Assembly: GCF_907163135.1 (NCBI RefSeq)
Contig: NZ_CAJQUA010000001.1
Coordinates: 1,193,001 to 1,257,000 of the forward strand
Length of the DNA stretch: 64,000 nucleotides
Direction: 5' to 3'
From: Brachymonas denitrificans
GTDB taxonomy: Bacteria > Pseudomonadota > Gammaproteobacteria > Burkholderiales > Burkholderiaceae_C
The notes below the pieces were generated by a model, which made no database searches, was not told the DNA's origin, and saw nothing but the letters and a program-made list of their open reading frames with translations. The number at the start of each line of letters is the position of its first letter. The first letter of the stretch is position 1. Shown here piece by piece: positions 1 to 10,470 of this stretch. The position numbers and the translations under genes are program-made.

Positions 1-2035
1 TGGTGTGCTGCGTCAACAGGCTGGCCAGCACCAGCACCAGGGCGCCGAAGGGCACCCCGAACACGCCGGCCGCGACTGGCTGGATGCCCCACCAGGGCTG
101 CAGCTCCTTCAGCGCCGGCCAGGCTTCCCGCGTCTGCGGGGAGAATGCCACCAGATAGCCCACCGTCAGCAGCAGGCCAGCCATCATGCCCGCCACCGCA
201 CCGGCCCGGGTGGCCCGGCGCCAGAATATCCCCAGCACCATGGCCGGCACGAAGGTGGCGGCGGCAATCGAGAACGAGGCCGCCACCATGGCCAGAATGT
301 CGCCCGGTTTCTGTGCCGCGACGTAGGCTGCCGCCAGCGCCATCACCAGCAGCACGAACTTGGACAGCATCACACGACGGATCTCGGGCGCGTTGCGATT
401 GATCTCCCGGTAGTAGCCGTCATGCGCGATCGTGGTACCCATGGTCAGCAGCAGGCCATCCGCCGTGGACAGCGCCGCGGCCAGCCCGCCCGCCGCCACC
501 AGCGCCGACACCACGTAAGGCAGGCCCGCAATCTCCGGCATCGCCAGCATGATCAGATCGGCATCCAGATGCAGCTCGGCAAACTGCAGCAGCCCGTCGC
601 CGTTCACGTCCTGCGCCGAGAGCAGGTCTGGGTCCACCCGCGACCACTGCCAGATCCACTGCGGCAAGGCGTCGAAGCGCATGCCCACCAGGTTGTGCAT
701 GACTTCGTACTTGACCATGATGGCCAGTGCCGGGATGCTGACATAGAGCAAGGCGATGAAGAACAGCGTCCAGGCCACCGACGACCGTGTCTGCGCCACG
801 CTTGGCGTGGTCAGGTAGCGCGTCAGCAGGTGCGGCAGCCCCAGCGTGCCTGCCATCAGGCAGAACATCAGCGCCAGGAAGTTGCGCCGCGACAGATCAT
901 GCAGCGCACGCTGCTCCTGCGGCCCATCCGGGTCGCCCGCATAGGCCTGCGCCGACAGCGGCATGCCCGACAAGGGCTGGCTGCGCGCCTGGTTGCTGGC
1001 CAGCGAGCGGCTCCAGAGCGCCCGCGCCTCCTCCTCGGTACGCGGCAGCTGCGACAGCGCACGGCTCATGGCAAAAATGGTGGACGTATCGGTCTGCTCG
1101 TTCTTCAGTTCCTGCAGTCGCTGCAGCAACTCCATGCGATCCTGGTACATGGAGGTTTTCACGTCCTGCAGACGCTGGGCGTCGTGCATGGCACGCTGCC
1201 AGTAGATCTGCCCGACCTCCGCCTCCTTGGGCGACGCGAGCAGCGCATATTCCAGCGAATTGACGCGGGCCAGCTGCTCGCTGTAGGCGGCCGGCGCCCA
1301 GGGCGTGCCCAGCTGCTTGTAGGCCAGCAGCGACACCGGCACCAGAAACGCCAGCAGCAGGATCACGTACTGCGCCACCTGCGTCCAGGTCACAGCGCGC
1401 ATGCCCCCCAGGAAGGAGCAGACCAGCACCCCGCTCAGGCCCAGCAGCATGCCGATCTCGAAGCGCACCCCGGACAGGCGCGAGGCAATCAGCCCCACCC
1501 CGTAGATCTGCGCCACCATGTAGATGAAAGTGCAGACCACGGTGGCCAGCATGGCGATGCGGCGTGGCCAGTCGCCGCCGTAGCGCTGCTCGAAGAAGCC
1601 GGGCAGCGTATAGAGATTCATGCGCCGCAGGTATGGCGCCGCCAGCAGTGCCACCAGGCAGAAGCCGCCAGTCCAGCCCAGCAGATAGGCAAACCCGCCC
1701 GCCTTGGTCGCGCTGCCCGAAAAGCCCTGCAGATACAGCCCTCCCGCCAGGCTGATGAAGGTGGCGGCACTCATCCAGTCGGCCGCGCTGGCCATGCCGT
1801 TGTAGAAGCCGCTGATGCGGCGCCCCGCCACATAGTATTCGCTGATCTGGGTGGTGCGGCAGTAGATGCCGATCAGCGCGTAGCTCAGGATGGAGGCCAT
1901 CAGGCAGATGCCGCCCAGCCATTCGCGCGACAGCCCGATCTGTTCGGCAAAGCCCATGGCCACCACGAACAGCATGGTGCCCACCACATAGGCCACAAAG
2001 ATCAGGTGCACGCGCTGGGGCGACTGCCAGTCCAT
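1..2035 (-). CDS. Sodium:solute symporter, ActP/VC_2705-type large subunit (3' end outside window)
   Basis: Inner-membrane carrier of the SSS family, probably taking up acetate or another short carboxylate with Na+. At least 678 residues are visible; the C-terminus lies beyond base 1. The ATG at 2035 overlaps the stop of the upstream DUF4212 gene by one base (TGATG), so the two are translationally coupled. The protein begins MDWQSPQR, then has repeated hydrophobic helices and the SSS-like stretch YYVAGRRISGFYNGMASAADW. A long hydrophilic insert (around 900-1300) and a DVNGDGLLQFAE stretch (575-610) match the layout of the VC_2705 subfamily rather than E. coli ActP. The substrate is inferred, not shown. 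Confidence 0.85.
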   Translation of the reverse strand, partial: MDWQSPQRVHLIFVAYVVGTMLFVVAMGFAEQIGLSREWLGGICLMASILSYALIGIYCRTTQISEYYVAGRRISGFYNGMASAADWMSAATFISLAGGLYLQGFSGSATKAGGFAYLLGWTGGFCLVALLAAPYLRRMNLYTLPGFFEQRYGGDWPRRIAMLATVVCTFIYMVAQIYGVGLIASRLSGVRFEIGMLLGLSGVLVCSFLGGMRAVTWTQVAQYVILLLAFLVPVSLLAYKQLGTPWAPAAYSEQLARVNSLEYALLASPKEAEVGQIYWQRAMHDAQRLQDVKTSMYQDRMELLQRLQELKNEQTDTSTIFAMSRALSQLPRTEEEARALWSRSLASNQARSQPLSGMPLSAQAYAGDPDGPQEQRALHDLSRRNFLALMFCLMAGTLGLPHLLTRYLTTPSVAQTRSSVAWTLFFIALLYVSIPALAIMVKYEVMHNLVGMRFDALPQWIWQWSRVDPDLLSAQDVNGDGLLQFAELHLDADLIMLAMPEIAGLPYVVSALVAAGGLAAALSTADGLLLTMGTTIAHDGYYREINRNAPEIRRVMLSKFVLLVMALAAAYVAAQKPGDILAMVAASFSIAAATFVPAMVLGIFWRRATRAGAVAGMMAGLLLTVGYLVAFSPQTREAWPALKELQPWWGIQPVAAGVFGVPFGALVLVLASLLTQHT
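575..610 (-). other. EF-hand-like calcium-binding loop inside the symporter
   Basis: Twelve codons of the symporter read DVNGDGLLQFAE. This fits the canonical EF-hand loop: acidic or Asn at 1, 3 and 5, Gly at 6, hydrophobic at 8, Glu at 12. It lies between predicted helices, just before the conserved MPEIAGLPYV segment. Calcium binding is an inference from the motif. Confidence 0.5.
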
Positions 2036-2328
2036 CAGACGCCCTCCCCGTCCGGCCCGGCCAGCGGGATGCGCCGGCGCCGCTCGCGCCGGTTGGCCAG
2101 CCAGGCATAGAAGGCCACGATACAGACGTAGCCGATGATCAGGCCCTGCGCCGCCAGCCAGTAACCCAGCGGCCAGCCCAGCACCGTGATCTGCTCCAGT
2201 TGCCGCACGAAATACATGCCGCCAAAGCTGCCCCCCACCCACAGCGCCAGCAGAAAGCCACGCCAGCCCCAGCCGACCGGTTCGGAGTCGGCCAGCGGGA
2301 TATCGTGCGGGTGCTCGTTGCTCTGCAT
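2035..2328 (-). CDS. DUF4212 small subunit of sodium:solute symporter
   Basis: A 97-residue membrane protein with two hydrophobic segments (about 30-48 and 62-80) followed by a basic tail with clustered arginines. DUF4212 proteins are encoded directly upstream of VC_2705-type symporters, as here, and are taken as a small accessory subunit. I start at the ATG at 2328 (MQSNEHPHD). A TTG at 2346 would add six residues but has no better ribosome site. The ppsA terminator lies only about 25 bp upstream, so this pair needs its own promoter or relies on readthrough. Confidence 0.8.
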   Translation of the reverse strand: MQSNEHPHDIPLADSEPVGWGWRGFLLALWVGGSFGGMYFVRQLEQITVLGWPLGYWLAAQGLIIGYVCIVAFYAWLANRRERRRRIPLAGPDGEGV

Positions 2329-2353
2329 GCCGGTGGAACGCTGCAATGGAAAT

Positions 2354-2382
2354 AAAAAAAGGGACTGCCCCGGGGCAGTCCC
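2354..2382 (-). terminator. Rho-independent terminator of ppsA
   Basis: A perfect 11-bp inverted repeat, GGGACTGCCCC/GGGGCAGTCCC at 2361-2382, is followed on the minus strand by seven T residues (2354-2360). It sits 17 bp after the ppsA stop codon. Confidence 0.85.
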
Positions 2383-2398
2383 TTCCGCTTGAGGCCGG

Positions 2399-4789
<2,391 letters not shown>

Positions 4790-4857
4790 TGCATGCTCCA
4801 AAAGTTAAACCGGTGCGGCCTTGCCTGTTTGCTTGTTCTGGTTGTGCGGCAAATGCC

Positions 4858-4891
4858 AAAAGCCGGCGGGCCCGATGGCCCGCCGCTTTTT
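4858..4891 (-). terminator. Hairpin terminator after the NlpE-like lipoprotein gene
   Basis: CGGCGGGCC (4864-4872) pairs with GGCCCGCCG (4877-4885) around a 4-base loop, flanked by A and T runs on both sides so it could work in either direction. It lies between the lipoprotein stop (5076) and ppsA. No plus-strand gene reads into it, so I assign it to the lipoprotein transcript. Confidence 0.65.
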
Positions 4892-5075
4892 GAATGCAGT
4901 TATTGTAGTGGCCACGACCACCTGATGCGGGGTCTTGCGGCCGGATGCAGCCCCCTGCGGTGCAGGATAGCGACAGAAAACAGTGAAATCCTTGCGCATT
5001 GCGGTGCAATCCCCGGCAATGCCTGTCCGGCCTGTCCGGGGAAGCCCTCGCATCAGGCGCACGGGCCAGCCTGCA

Positions 5076-5573
5076 TCATTTGCGCAGGATGAACTTCTCG
5101 GCATCGGGGCCGGTAATCGGGGCCGCGTCCTTGCCCAGCATGCGCAGGCGGTTGGGGGGCAGGATGTCGAAACTGCGGTTCTGGCCATTCGCATCCAGCG
5201 TGATGCGCGTTTCGTCCCCGTTGAAGGTGAAGGAACCACGGCGCTCGAAACGCTTGTCGGAGCCGATCTGCTCCGTCTGCAGTTCGTAGGTGGCATCCTT
5301 GAACAGCGACAGGCTGATGCGCAGACCCTCGCAGTCGGGGCACGGCAGCATGCCGCGGTAGGTGCCGGTCCAGCTCGCAGCAGCGGAGGAAGCCGGCGGA
5401 ACGCGATCCACCTTGATGACCGGGGCGGGGCCCGTGGAGGGAACGCGCTGCAGGCCTACCGCGCCGAGGACACCGTCCACCGTCGAGCAACCGGCGAGCA
5501 TGCCTGCCACCAGAGTGGCAGCCATGGCCATACGCCAGGCTCCCTTGCGCGAATTTTTCGTCGTCGCTGCCAT
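5076..5573 (-). CDS. NlpE N-terminal-domain lipoprotein
   Basis: A 165-residue envelope lipoprotein. A basic N-terminus and hydrophobic stretch lead to the lipobox LAGC at about residues 26-29. The C-terminal 100 residues resemble the NlpE N-terminal domain (copper resistance/envelope stress family): GTYRGMLPCPDCEGLR with the CxxC pair, then ATYELQTEQIG and a GSFTFNGDETRITL strand. AGGAGA stands seven bases before the ATG at 5573. A 110-bp gap separates it from thrC, so it may have its own promoter. A copper role is only suggested by the family name. Confidence 0.8.
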   Translation of the reverse strand: MAATTKNSRKGAWRMAMAATLVAGMLAGCSTVDGVLGAVGLQRVPSTGPAPVIKVDRVPPASSAAASWTGTYRGMLPCPDCEGLRISLSLFKDATYELQTEQIGSDKRFERRGSFTFNGDETRITLDANGQNRSFDILPPNRLRMLGKDAAPITGPDAEKFILRK

Positions 5574-5683
5574 CGTTGTTCTCCTCGCTTGCAAACCGGC
5601 TCCGATTCTAACAAGGCGTTGCGGATGGTATTGTGACCAGGACGCCGACGCGCGACACCCTGACACACAATTGCGCTCGCGTC

Positions 5684-7111
5684 TTACACGCAGGCCTGGC
5701 GGATGATCTTCTTGATGCCGTCGGCATCCGCCTTGACAACCTGCACACGCTTGGGCAGATCCTCGATGCCGGCAAATTTGGCCGGCACTTCCGGCTGGCG
5801 GCCCAGCGCCTCGGTGATGGTATCGGCAAACTTGATCGGCAGCGCCGTTTCCAGCACGATCATCGGCACGCCGGCCTGCACGTGCTCGCGCGCCACCTTC
5901 ACGCCGTCGGCGGTGTGGGTGTCGATCATGGTGCCGAGGCGGTTGTAGCAATCGCGGATGGTGTCCAGGCGGTCGGCGTGGGTGCTCTTGCCGCTGACGA
6001 AGCCGTAGCGGTTGGCTGCCAGCGGGAACACCGGATCCTGGCTCAGGTCGAAGAAGCCCTGGCTGCCCAGCTGCTTGCCGAACAGCTCCGCCGTGCGCTT
6101 GGCATTGCGGCCCAGAAGATCGAACACGAAGCGCTCGAAGTTGCTGGCCTTGCTGATGTCCATGGACGGGCTGGAGGTTTCGTAAGTGTCGGCGCTGGCA
6201 CGCACGCGGTAGACACCGGTGCGGAAGAATTCGTCCAGCACGTCGTTCTCGTTGGTGGCCACCACCAGATGCGCAACCGGCAGGCCCATCATGCGCGCCA
6301 CATGGCCGGCGCAAATGTTGCCGAAGTTGCCGCTGGGCACGGTGAAGCTCACCTGCTGGTCATCCGACTGCGTGGCCTGGAAATAGCCGGCAAAGTAGTA
6401 CACCACCTGCGCCAGCAGGCGCGCCCAGTTGATGGAGTTGACGGTGCCGATCTTGTACTGGCGCTTGAATTCCAGATCGTTGCTGACGGCCTTGACGATG
6501 TCCTGGCAGTCGTCGAACACGCCTTCCACGGCCAGGTTGTGGATATTCTCGTCCTGCAGGCTGAACATCTGTGCCTGCTGGAAGGCGCTCATGCGACCGT
6601 GCGGGCTGAGCATGAACACACGCACGCCCTGCTTGCCGCGCATGGCGTACTCGGCCGCGCTGCCGGTGTCGCCGCTGGTGGCACCCAGGATGTTGAGCTG
6701 TTCGCCGCGGCGGCCCAGTTCGTATTCGAACAGGTTGCCCAGCAGCTGCATGGCCATATCCTTGAAGGCGATCGTCGGGCCGTTGGACAGGCCCTCGATA
6801 TTCAGGCCACCCTCGAGCGCACGCACCGGCGTGATCTGCGGCGTGCCGAACACCTCCTCGGTGTAGGTCTTGTCGCAGATGGCCTTCAGGTCGGCCGCCG
6901 GAATGTCGTCGATGTAGAGCGAGAGGATGGCAAAGGCCAGCGCCGCATAGCCCTGCTCGGCGTAGAGCTTGCGCCACTTCGCCAGCGTGGGGCCGTTGAC
7001 CTGCGGATAACGCACCGGCATGTACAGGCCGCCATCGGGAGCCAGGCCCTCGAGCAGGATGTCGCAGAACTTGCGCGGAGTGGCATCGCCACGGGTGGAC
7101 AGGTAATGCAT
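5684..7111 (-). CDS. thrC: Threonine synthase
   Basis: PLP enzyme converting O-phosphohomoserine to threonine and phosphate. The 475 residues begin MHYLSTRGDATPRKF, typical of the long (E. coli/fungal-type) class. The PLP lysine is K117 in GPTIAFKDMAMQ. The phosphate-binding loop reads GATSGDTGSAAE and the glycine-rich VPSGNFGNICAGH follows. The start ATG overlaps the hom stop by one base (TGATG). The order alaA-hom-thrC makes one operon for homoserine, threonine and alanine metabolism. Confidence 0.97.
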   Translation of the reverse strand: MHYLSTRGDATPRKFCDILLEGLAPDGGLYMPVRYPQVNGPTLAKWRKLYAEQGYAALAFAILSLYIDDIPAADLKAICDKTYTEEVFGTPQITPVRALEGGLNIEGLSNGPTIAFKDMAMQLLGNLFEYELGRRGEQLNILGATSGDTGSAAEYAMRGKQGVRVFMLSPHGRMSAFQQAQMFSLQDENIHNLAVEGVFDDCQDIVKAVSNDLEFKRQYKIGTVNSINWARLLAQVVYYFAGYFQATQSDDQQVSFTVPSGNFGNICAGHVARMMGLPVAHLVVATNENDVLDEFFRTGVYRVRASADTYETSSPSMDISKASNFERFVFDLLGRNAKRTAELFGKQLGSQGFFDLSQDPVFPLAANRYGFVSGKSTHADRLDTIRDCYNRLGTMIDTHTADGVKVAREHVQAGVPMIVLETALPIKFADTITEALGRQPEVPAKFAGIEDLPKRVQVVKADADGIKKIIRQACV

Positions 7112-8436
7112 CAGTTCAGCTCTTCCTTGCGGATACGGACGATGGGCTGCAGCACCGTGGGCGCAGCCTGCATGGTGGCGATGGCGGCATCCATGGCCGC
7201 CTCGGGGCACTCGTGCGTCAGGATGATGACATCGGTCTGCTCGGCGCCCTCACCGGCCACTTCATCCGCCTCGCGCTGGATGATGGCATCGATGCTGATG
7301 CCACGCTCGGCCAGGATGCTGGCGATGCGTGCCAGCACACCGGTCTCGTCGGCCACGCGCAGACGCAGGTAATAGCTGGTAACGACCTCGCCCATGGGCA
7401 GGATCTGGATATGGCTCTGCATGGAATCCGGCTGGAATGCCAGATGCGGCACGCGGTTGGCCGGGTCGGAAGTGTGCATGCGCGTCACATCGACCAGGTC
7501 GGCAATCACGGCACTGGCAGTCGGCTCGCTGCCGGCGCCCTTGCCGTAGTACAGCGTGGTCCCCACGGCATCGCCATGCACCACCACGGCGTTCATGGCA
7601 CCCTCTACGTTGGCGATCAGGCGCTTGGCCGGGATCAGTGTGGGGTGCACGCGCAGTTCCACGCCCTTGTCGGTGCGCTTGGTGATGCCCAGCAGCTTGA
7701 TGCGGTAGCCCAGTTGCTCGGCGTAGCGGATGTCGGCGGACGACAGCTTGGTGATGCCTTCCACATAGGCCTTGTCGAACTGCACGTCCACGCCGAAGGC
7801 GATGGCGCTCATCAGCGTGACCTTGTGCGCAGCGTCCACGCCTTCGATGTCGAAGGTGGGATCGGCTTCGGCGTAGCCCAGTCGCTGGGCTTCCTTCAGC
7901 ACCACGTCGAAGTCCAGGCCCTTGTCGCGCATCTCGGACAGGATGAAGTTGGTGGTGCCGTTGATGATGCCGGCCACCCACTGGATGCGGTTGGCCGTCA
8001 GGCCCTCGCGCAGCGCCTTGATGATCGGGATACCGCCGGCGACGGCTGCCTCGAAGGCCACCATCACGCCCTTCTTCTGGGCGGCGGCAAAGATTTCGGT
8101 GCCATGCACGGCCAGCAGCGCCTTGTTGGCAGTGACTACGTGCTTGCCATTCTCGATGGCCTGCATCACCAGGTCCTTGGCAATGGTGTAGCCACCGATC
8201 AGTTCGATCACGATGTCGATGTCCGGGCGCTTGACCACGGCGAACGCATCCTCCACCACTTCGGCACGGTCCCCCACGATGGAGCGGGCGCGCCCGGTGT
8301 CACGGTCGGCCACCACGGCAATCTCGATGCCACGGCCGGCACGGCCCTTGATTTCGGTCTGGTTGCGTTCCAGCACGGTGAACACACCGCTGCCAACGGT
8401 GCCAATGCCCAGCAGGCCAACTTTGATCGGATTCAT
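7111..8436 (-). CDS. hom: Homoserine dehydrogenase
   Basis: NAD(P)-dependent reduction of aspartate semialdehyde to homoserine. The 441 residues carry an N-terminal Rossmann motif GLLGIGTVGSG (about 8-18), the catalytic-domain stretch AGIINGTTNFILSEM, and EADPTFDIEGVDAAHKVTLM with conserved acidic and lysine residues. A C-terminal ACT domain (from about 350, YYLRLRVADETGVLARI) implies feedback control by threonine, as known for this family. It is cotranscribed with the aminotransferase (42-bp gap) and coupled to thrC. Confidence 0.97.
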   Translation of the reverse strand: MNPIKVGLLGIGTVGSGVFTVLERNQTEIKGRAGRGIEIAVVADRDTGRARSIVGDRAEVVEDAFAVVKRPDIDIVIELIGGYTIAKDLVMQAIENGKHVVTANKALLAVHGTEIFAAAQKKGVMVAFEAAVAGGIPIIKALREGLTANRIQWVAGIINGTTNFILSEMRDKGLDFDVVLKEAQRLGYAEADPTFDIEGVDAAHKVTLMSAIAFGVDVQFDKAYVEGITKLSSADIRYAEQLGYRIKLLGITKRTDKGVELRVHPTLIPAKRLIANVEGAMNAVVVHGDAVGTTLYYGKGAGSEPTASAVIADLVDVTRMHTSDPANRVPHLAFQPDSMQSHIQILPMGEVVTSYYLRLRVADETGVLARIASILAERGISIDAIIQREADEVAGEGAEQTDVIILTHECPEAAMDAAIATMQAAPTVLQPIVRIRKEELN

Positions 8437-8478
8437 GTCGCGTTCGTTTTCTGTTTGTCGTGATACGGGAAAGAGGTC

Positions 8479-9732
8479 TCAGGCGGCGGCAGCGGCAATT
8501 GCAGCGGTGGCAGCATGGCGCTTGCGGTAGCCCTCGAGGAATTTGGCCAGGCGGTTGATGGCCTCGCGCAAGTCATCCTCCTGCGGCAGGAAGACGATGC
8601 GGAAATGCTGATTGTCGGGGAAATTGAAGCCCGAACCCTGCACCAGCATGACACGGGTGGCCTTGAGCACTTCCAGGAAGAATTCGCGGTCGTCGGCGAT
8701 CGGGTACACGGCCGGATCGAGGCGCGGGAACATGTACAGCGCGGCCTGCGGCTTGACGCAGCTGACGCCCGGAATCTTCGAGATCAGCTCGTGCGCCAAA
8801 TCGCGCTGGCGGCGCAGGCGGCCGCCCTCCTTCACGAGATCGTTGATGCTCTGGTAGCCGCCCAGCGCGGTCTGCACCGCCCACTGGCCGGGCACGTTGG
8901 AACCGAGCTTGATGTTGGCCAGCATGTTCAGGCCCTCGATGTAGTCCCTGGCGATCGACTTGTCGCCCGAGATGTACATCCAGCCCGCGCGGTAGCCGCA
9001 GGCGCGGTAGGCCTTGGACAGCGAGTTGAAGGTGAGCGTGAGCACGTCGGTGGACAGGCTGGCCATGGCCGTGTGCTTGACGCCGTCATACAGCACCTTG
9101 TCGTACACCTCGTCAGCCATGATGATCAGGCCGTGGTCGCGGGCGATTTCGATGATGCCCAGCAGCAGTTCGTTGCTGTAGAGTGCGCCGGTCGGGTTGT
9201 TCGGGTTGATCACCACGATACCCTTGGTGCGCGGCGTGATCTTGCTGCGGATGTCGTCCAGGTCGGGCATCCAGCCATTGTTCTCGTCGCAGATGTAGTG
9301 CACCGGCTTGCCGCCCGCCAGGCTGGTGGCCGCCGTCCACAGCGGATAGTCGGGCGCAGGCACCAGCAACTCGTCGCCTTCGTTGAGCAGCGCGGTGGTG
9401 GCCGTGATGATCAGGTCGCTGGCGCCGTTGCCGATGTAGATGTCATCGAGCGTGACGCCCTGCACGCCCTGCTGCTGCGTGTAGTGCATGACCGCCTTGC
9501 GCGCAGCGAAGATGCCCTTGCTGTCGGAATAGCCGGCCGAATTGGGCAGGTTGCGCACCATGTCCTCGACGATTTCCTCGGGTGGCTCGAAGCCGAACGG
9601 CGCCAGGTTGCCGATGTTGAGCTTGATGATCTTGAGCCCCTCGTCCTCCATCTGGCGTGCCGCGTCGACGATCGGACCACGCACGTCGTACAGCACATTG
9701 GCAAGCTTGGAGGACTTCTGGATAGGTTTCAC
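8479..9732 (-). CDS. alaA: AlaA-type pyridoxal-phosphate aminotransferase (glutamate-pyruvate)
   Basis: Fold-type I aminotransferase making alanine from pyruvate and glutamate. I start at the GTG at 9732 because the protein then opens MKPIQKSSKLANVLYD, like E. coli AlaA, and CAGGAG stands six bases upstream. An ATG at 9771 in the same frame would add 13 residues with no ribosome site and would nearly touch the prophage. With this start the PLP lysine in SLSKAYRACGYRAGW is residue 240; VINPNNPTG and MADEVYDK are present. A low-complexity alanine tail ends the protein. Its natural upstream region is replaced by the inovirus at 9774. Confidence 0.92.
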   Translation of the reverse strand: MKPIQKSSKLANVLYDVRGPIVDAARQMEDEGLKIIKLNIGNLAPFGFEPPEEIVEDMVRNLPNSAGYSDSKGIFAARKAVMHYTQQQGVQGVTLDDIYIGNGASDLIITATTALLNEGDELLVPAPDYPLWTAATSLAGGKPVHYICDENNGWMPDLDDIRSKITPRTKGIVVINPNNPTGALYSNELLLGIIEIARDHGLIIMADEVYDKVLYDGVKHTAMASLSTDVLTLTFNSLSKAYRACGYRAGWMYISGDKSIARDYIEGLNMLANIKLGSNVPGQWAVQTALGGYQSINDLVKEGGRLRRQRDLAHELISKIPGVSCVKPQAALYMFPRLDPAVYPIADDREFFLEVLKATRVMLVQGSGFNFPDNQHFRIVFLPQEDDLREAINRLAKFLEGYRKRHAATAAIAAAAA

Positions 9733-9773
9733 ACCGGCTCCTGCAGGGTTTTTTGATGGGAAAACTATCATTT

Positions 9774-10355
9774 TTACACACGTTCGCGCCTCTGGGAAAA
9801 TCTCTTGTGTTTCGGGTCAACAATACGTAACACCACATCAGGACTTACCGAAAACTTACGACATATGGCAGAGCGCGTAACGCCCGACCGATAGAGCCTC
9901 AACACTTCCGCTTTCTGATCATCCGTCAGCCGCTCAGGCCGTCCAAACCGAACACCCCGCGCCCTTGCCGCAGCGATCCCCGAAGCGCAACGCTCCCGAA
10001 TCAACGAACGTTCAAACTGTGCAAAAGCAGCCATCACAGCCAGAAAGAATTCACCAAGTGCAGATGTGGTATCAAAAGGCTCCGTCAAGCTCTTAAAGCC
10101 ACACCCCTTTTCGGCCAAAAAATCGAGCATTTCCATGATGTGCCGCACGCTACGACCGAGACGGTCCAACTTGTAGACCACCAGCACATCACCGCTACCC
10201 ACCGAGGCCAACAACTTAGCAAGCTCTTTCCGGTCCCGATCCGCGCCACTCTTTTTTTCTTCATAGATGACTTCTGCTCCAGCCTTACGCAAGGCATCAA
10301 GCTGTAAGGCGGTGTCCTGTTCGTTTGTACTAACTCTTGCATAACCGTAAATCAT
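9774..10355 (-). CDS. Small serine recombinase (resolvase/invertase family)
   Basis: A 193-residue site-specific recombinase. The catalytic serine is S9 in YGYARVSTNEQD. Conserved arginines lie in KLDRLGRSVRHI, and the long E-helix region reads LGEFFLAVMAAFAQFERSLIRER. A C-terminal helix-turn-helix (about 150-190, GVTRSAICRKFSVS) follows an RFGRP hinge. Ralstonia RSM-type inoviruses are known to use a recombinase of this class for integration, so I infer it is the phage integrase. A TACAAT hexamer (minus strand, at 10363-10368) lies just upstream as a possible -10. It is the last phage gene before alaA, in the same direction, 41 bp away. Confidence 0.9.
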   Translation of the reverse strand: MIYGYARVSTNEQDTALQLDALRKAGAEVIYEEKKSGADRDRKELAKLLASVGSGDVLVVYKLDRLGRSVRHIMEMLDFLAEKGCGFKSLTEPFDTTSALGEFFLAVMAAFAQFERSLIRERCASGIAAARARGVRFGRPERLTDDQKAEVLRLYRSGVTRSAICRKFSVSPDVVLRIVDPKHKRFSQRRERV

Positions 10356-10470
10356 TGCAATTATTGTATCAGTTTTGATAAATTAATTAGAACCAATACC
10401 CTGAAGAAATGACGGGCACGTGATTACGCGAGCGTTGACCCCCACCCTTGCGGGCGGGTCCCATTGCTTA

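Noticed and set aside
5-2110. A 701-codon plus-strand open frame.
   Set aside because: Antisense to the symporter, with an unrealistic His/Gln/Arg-rich composition. Similar shadows at 2495-4387 and 5633-7372 were rejected for the same reason.
10356-10470. Possible dif site or phage origin in the AT-rich gap between recombinase and Zot.
   Set aside because: I found no match to the 11-6-11 dif pattern. The only hairpin (about 10438-10463) has mismatches, so no origin can be claimed.
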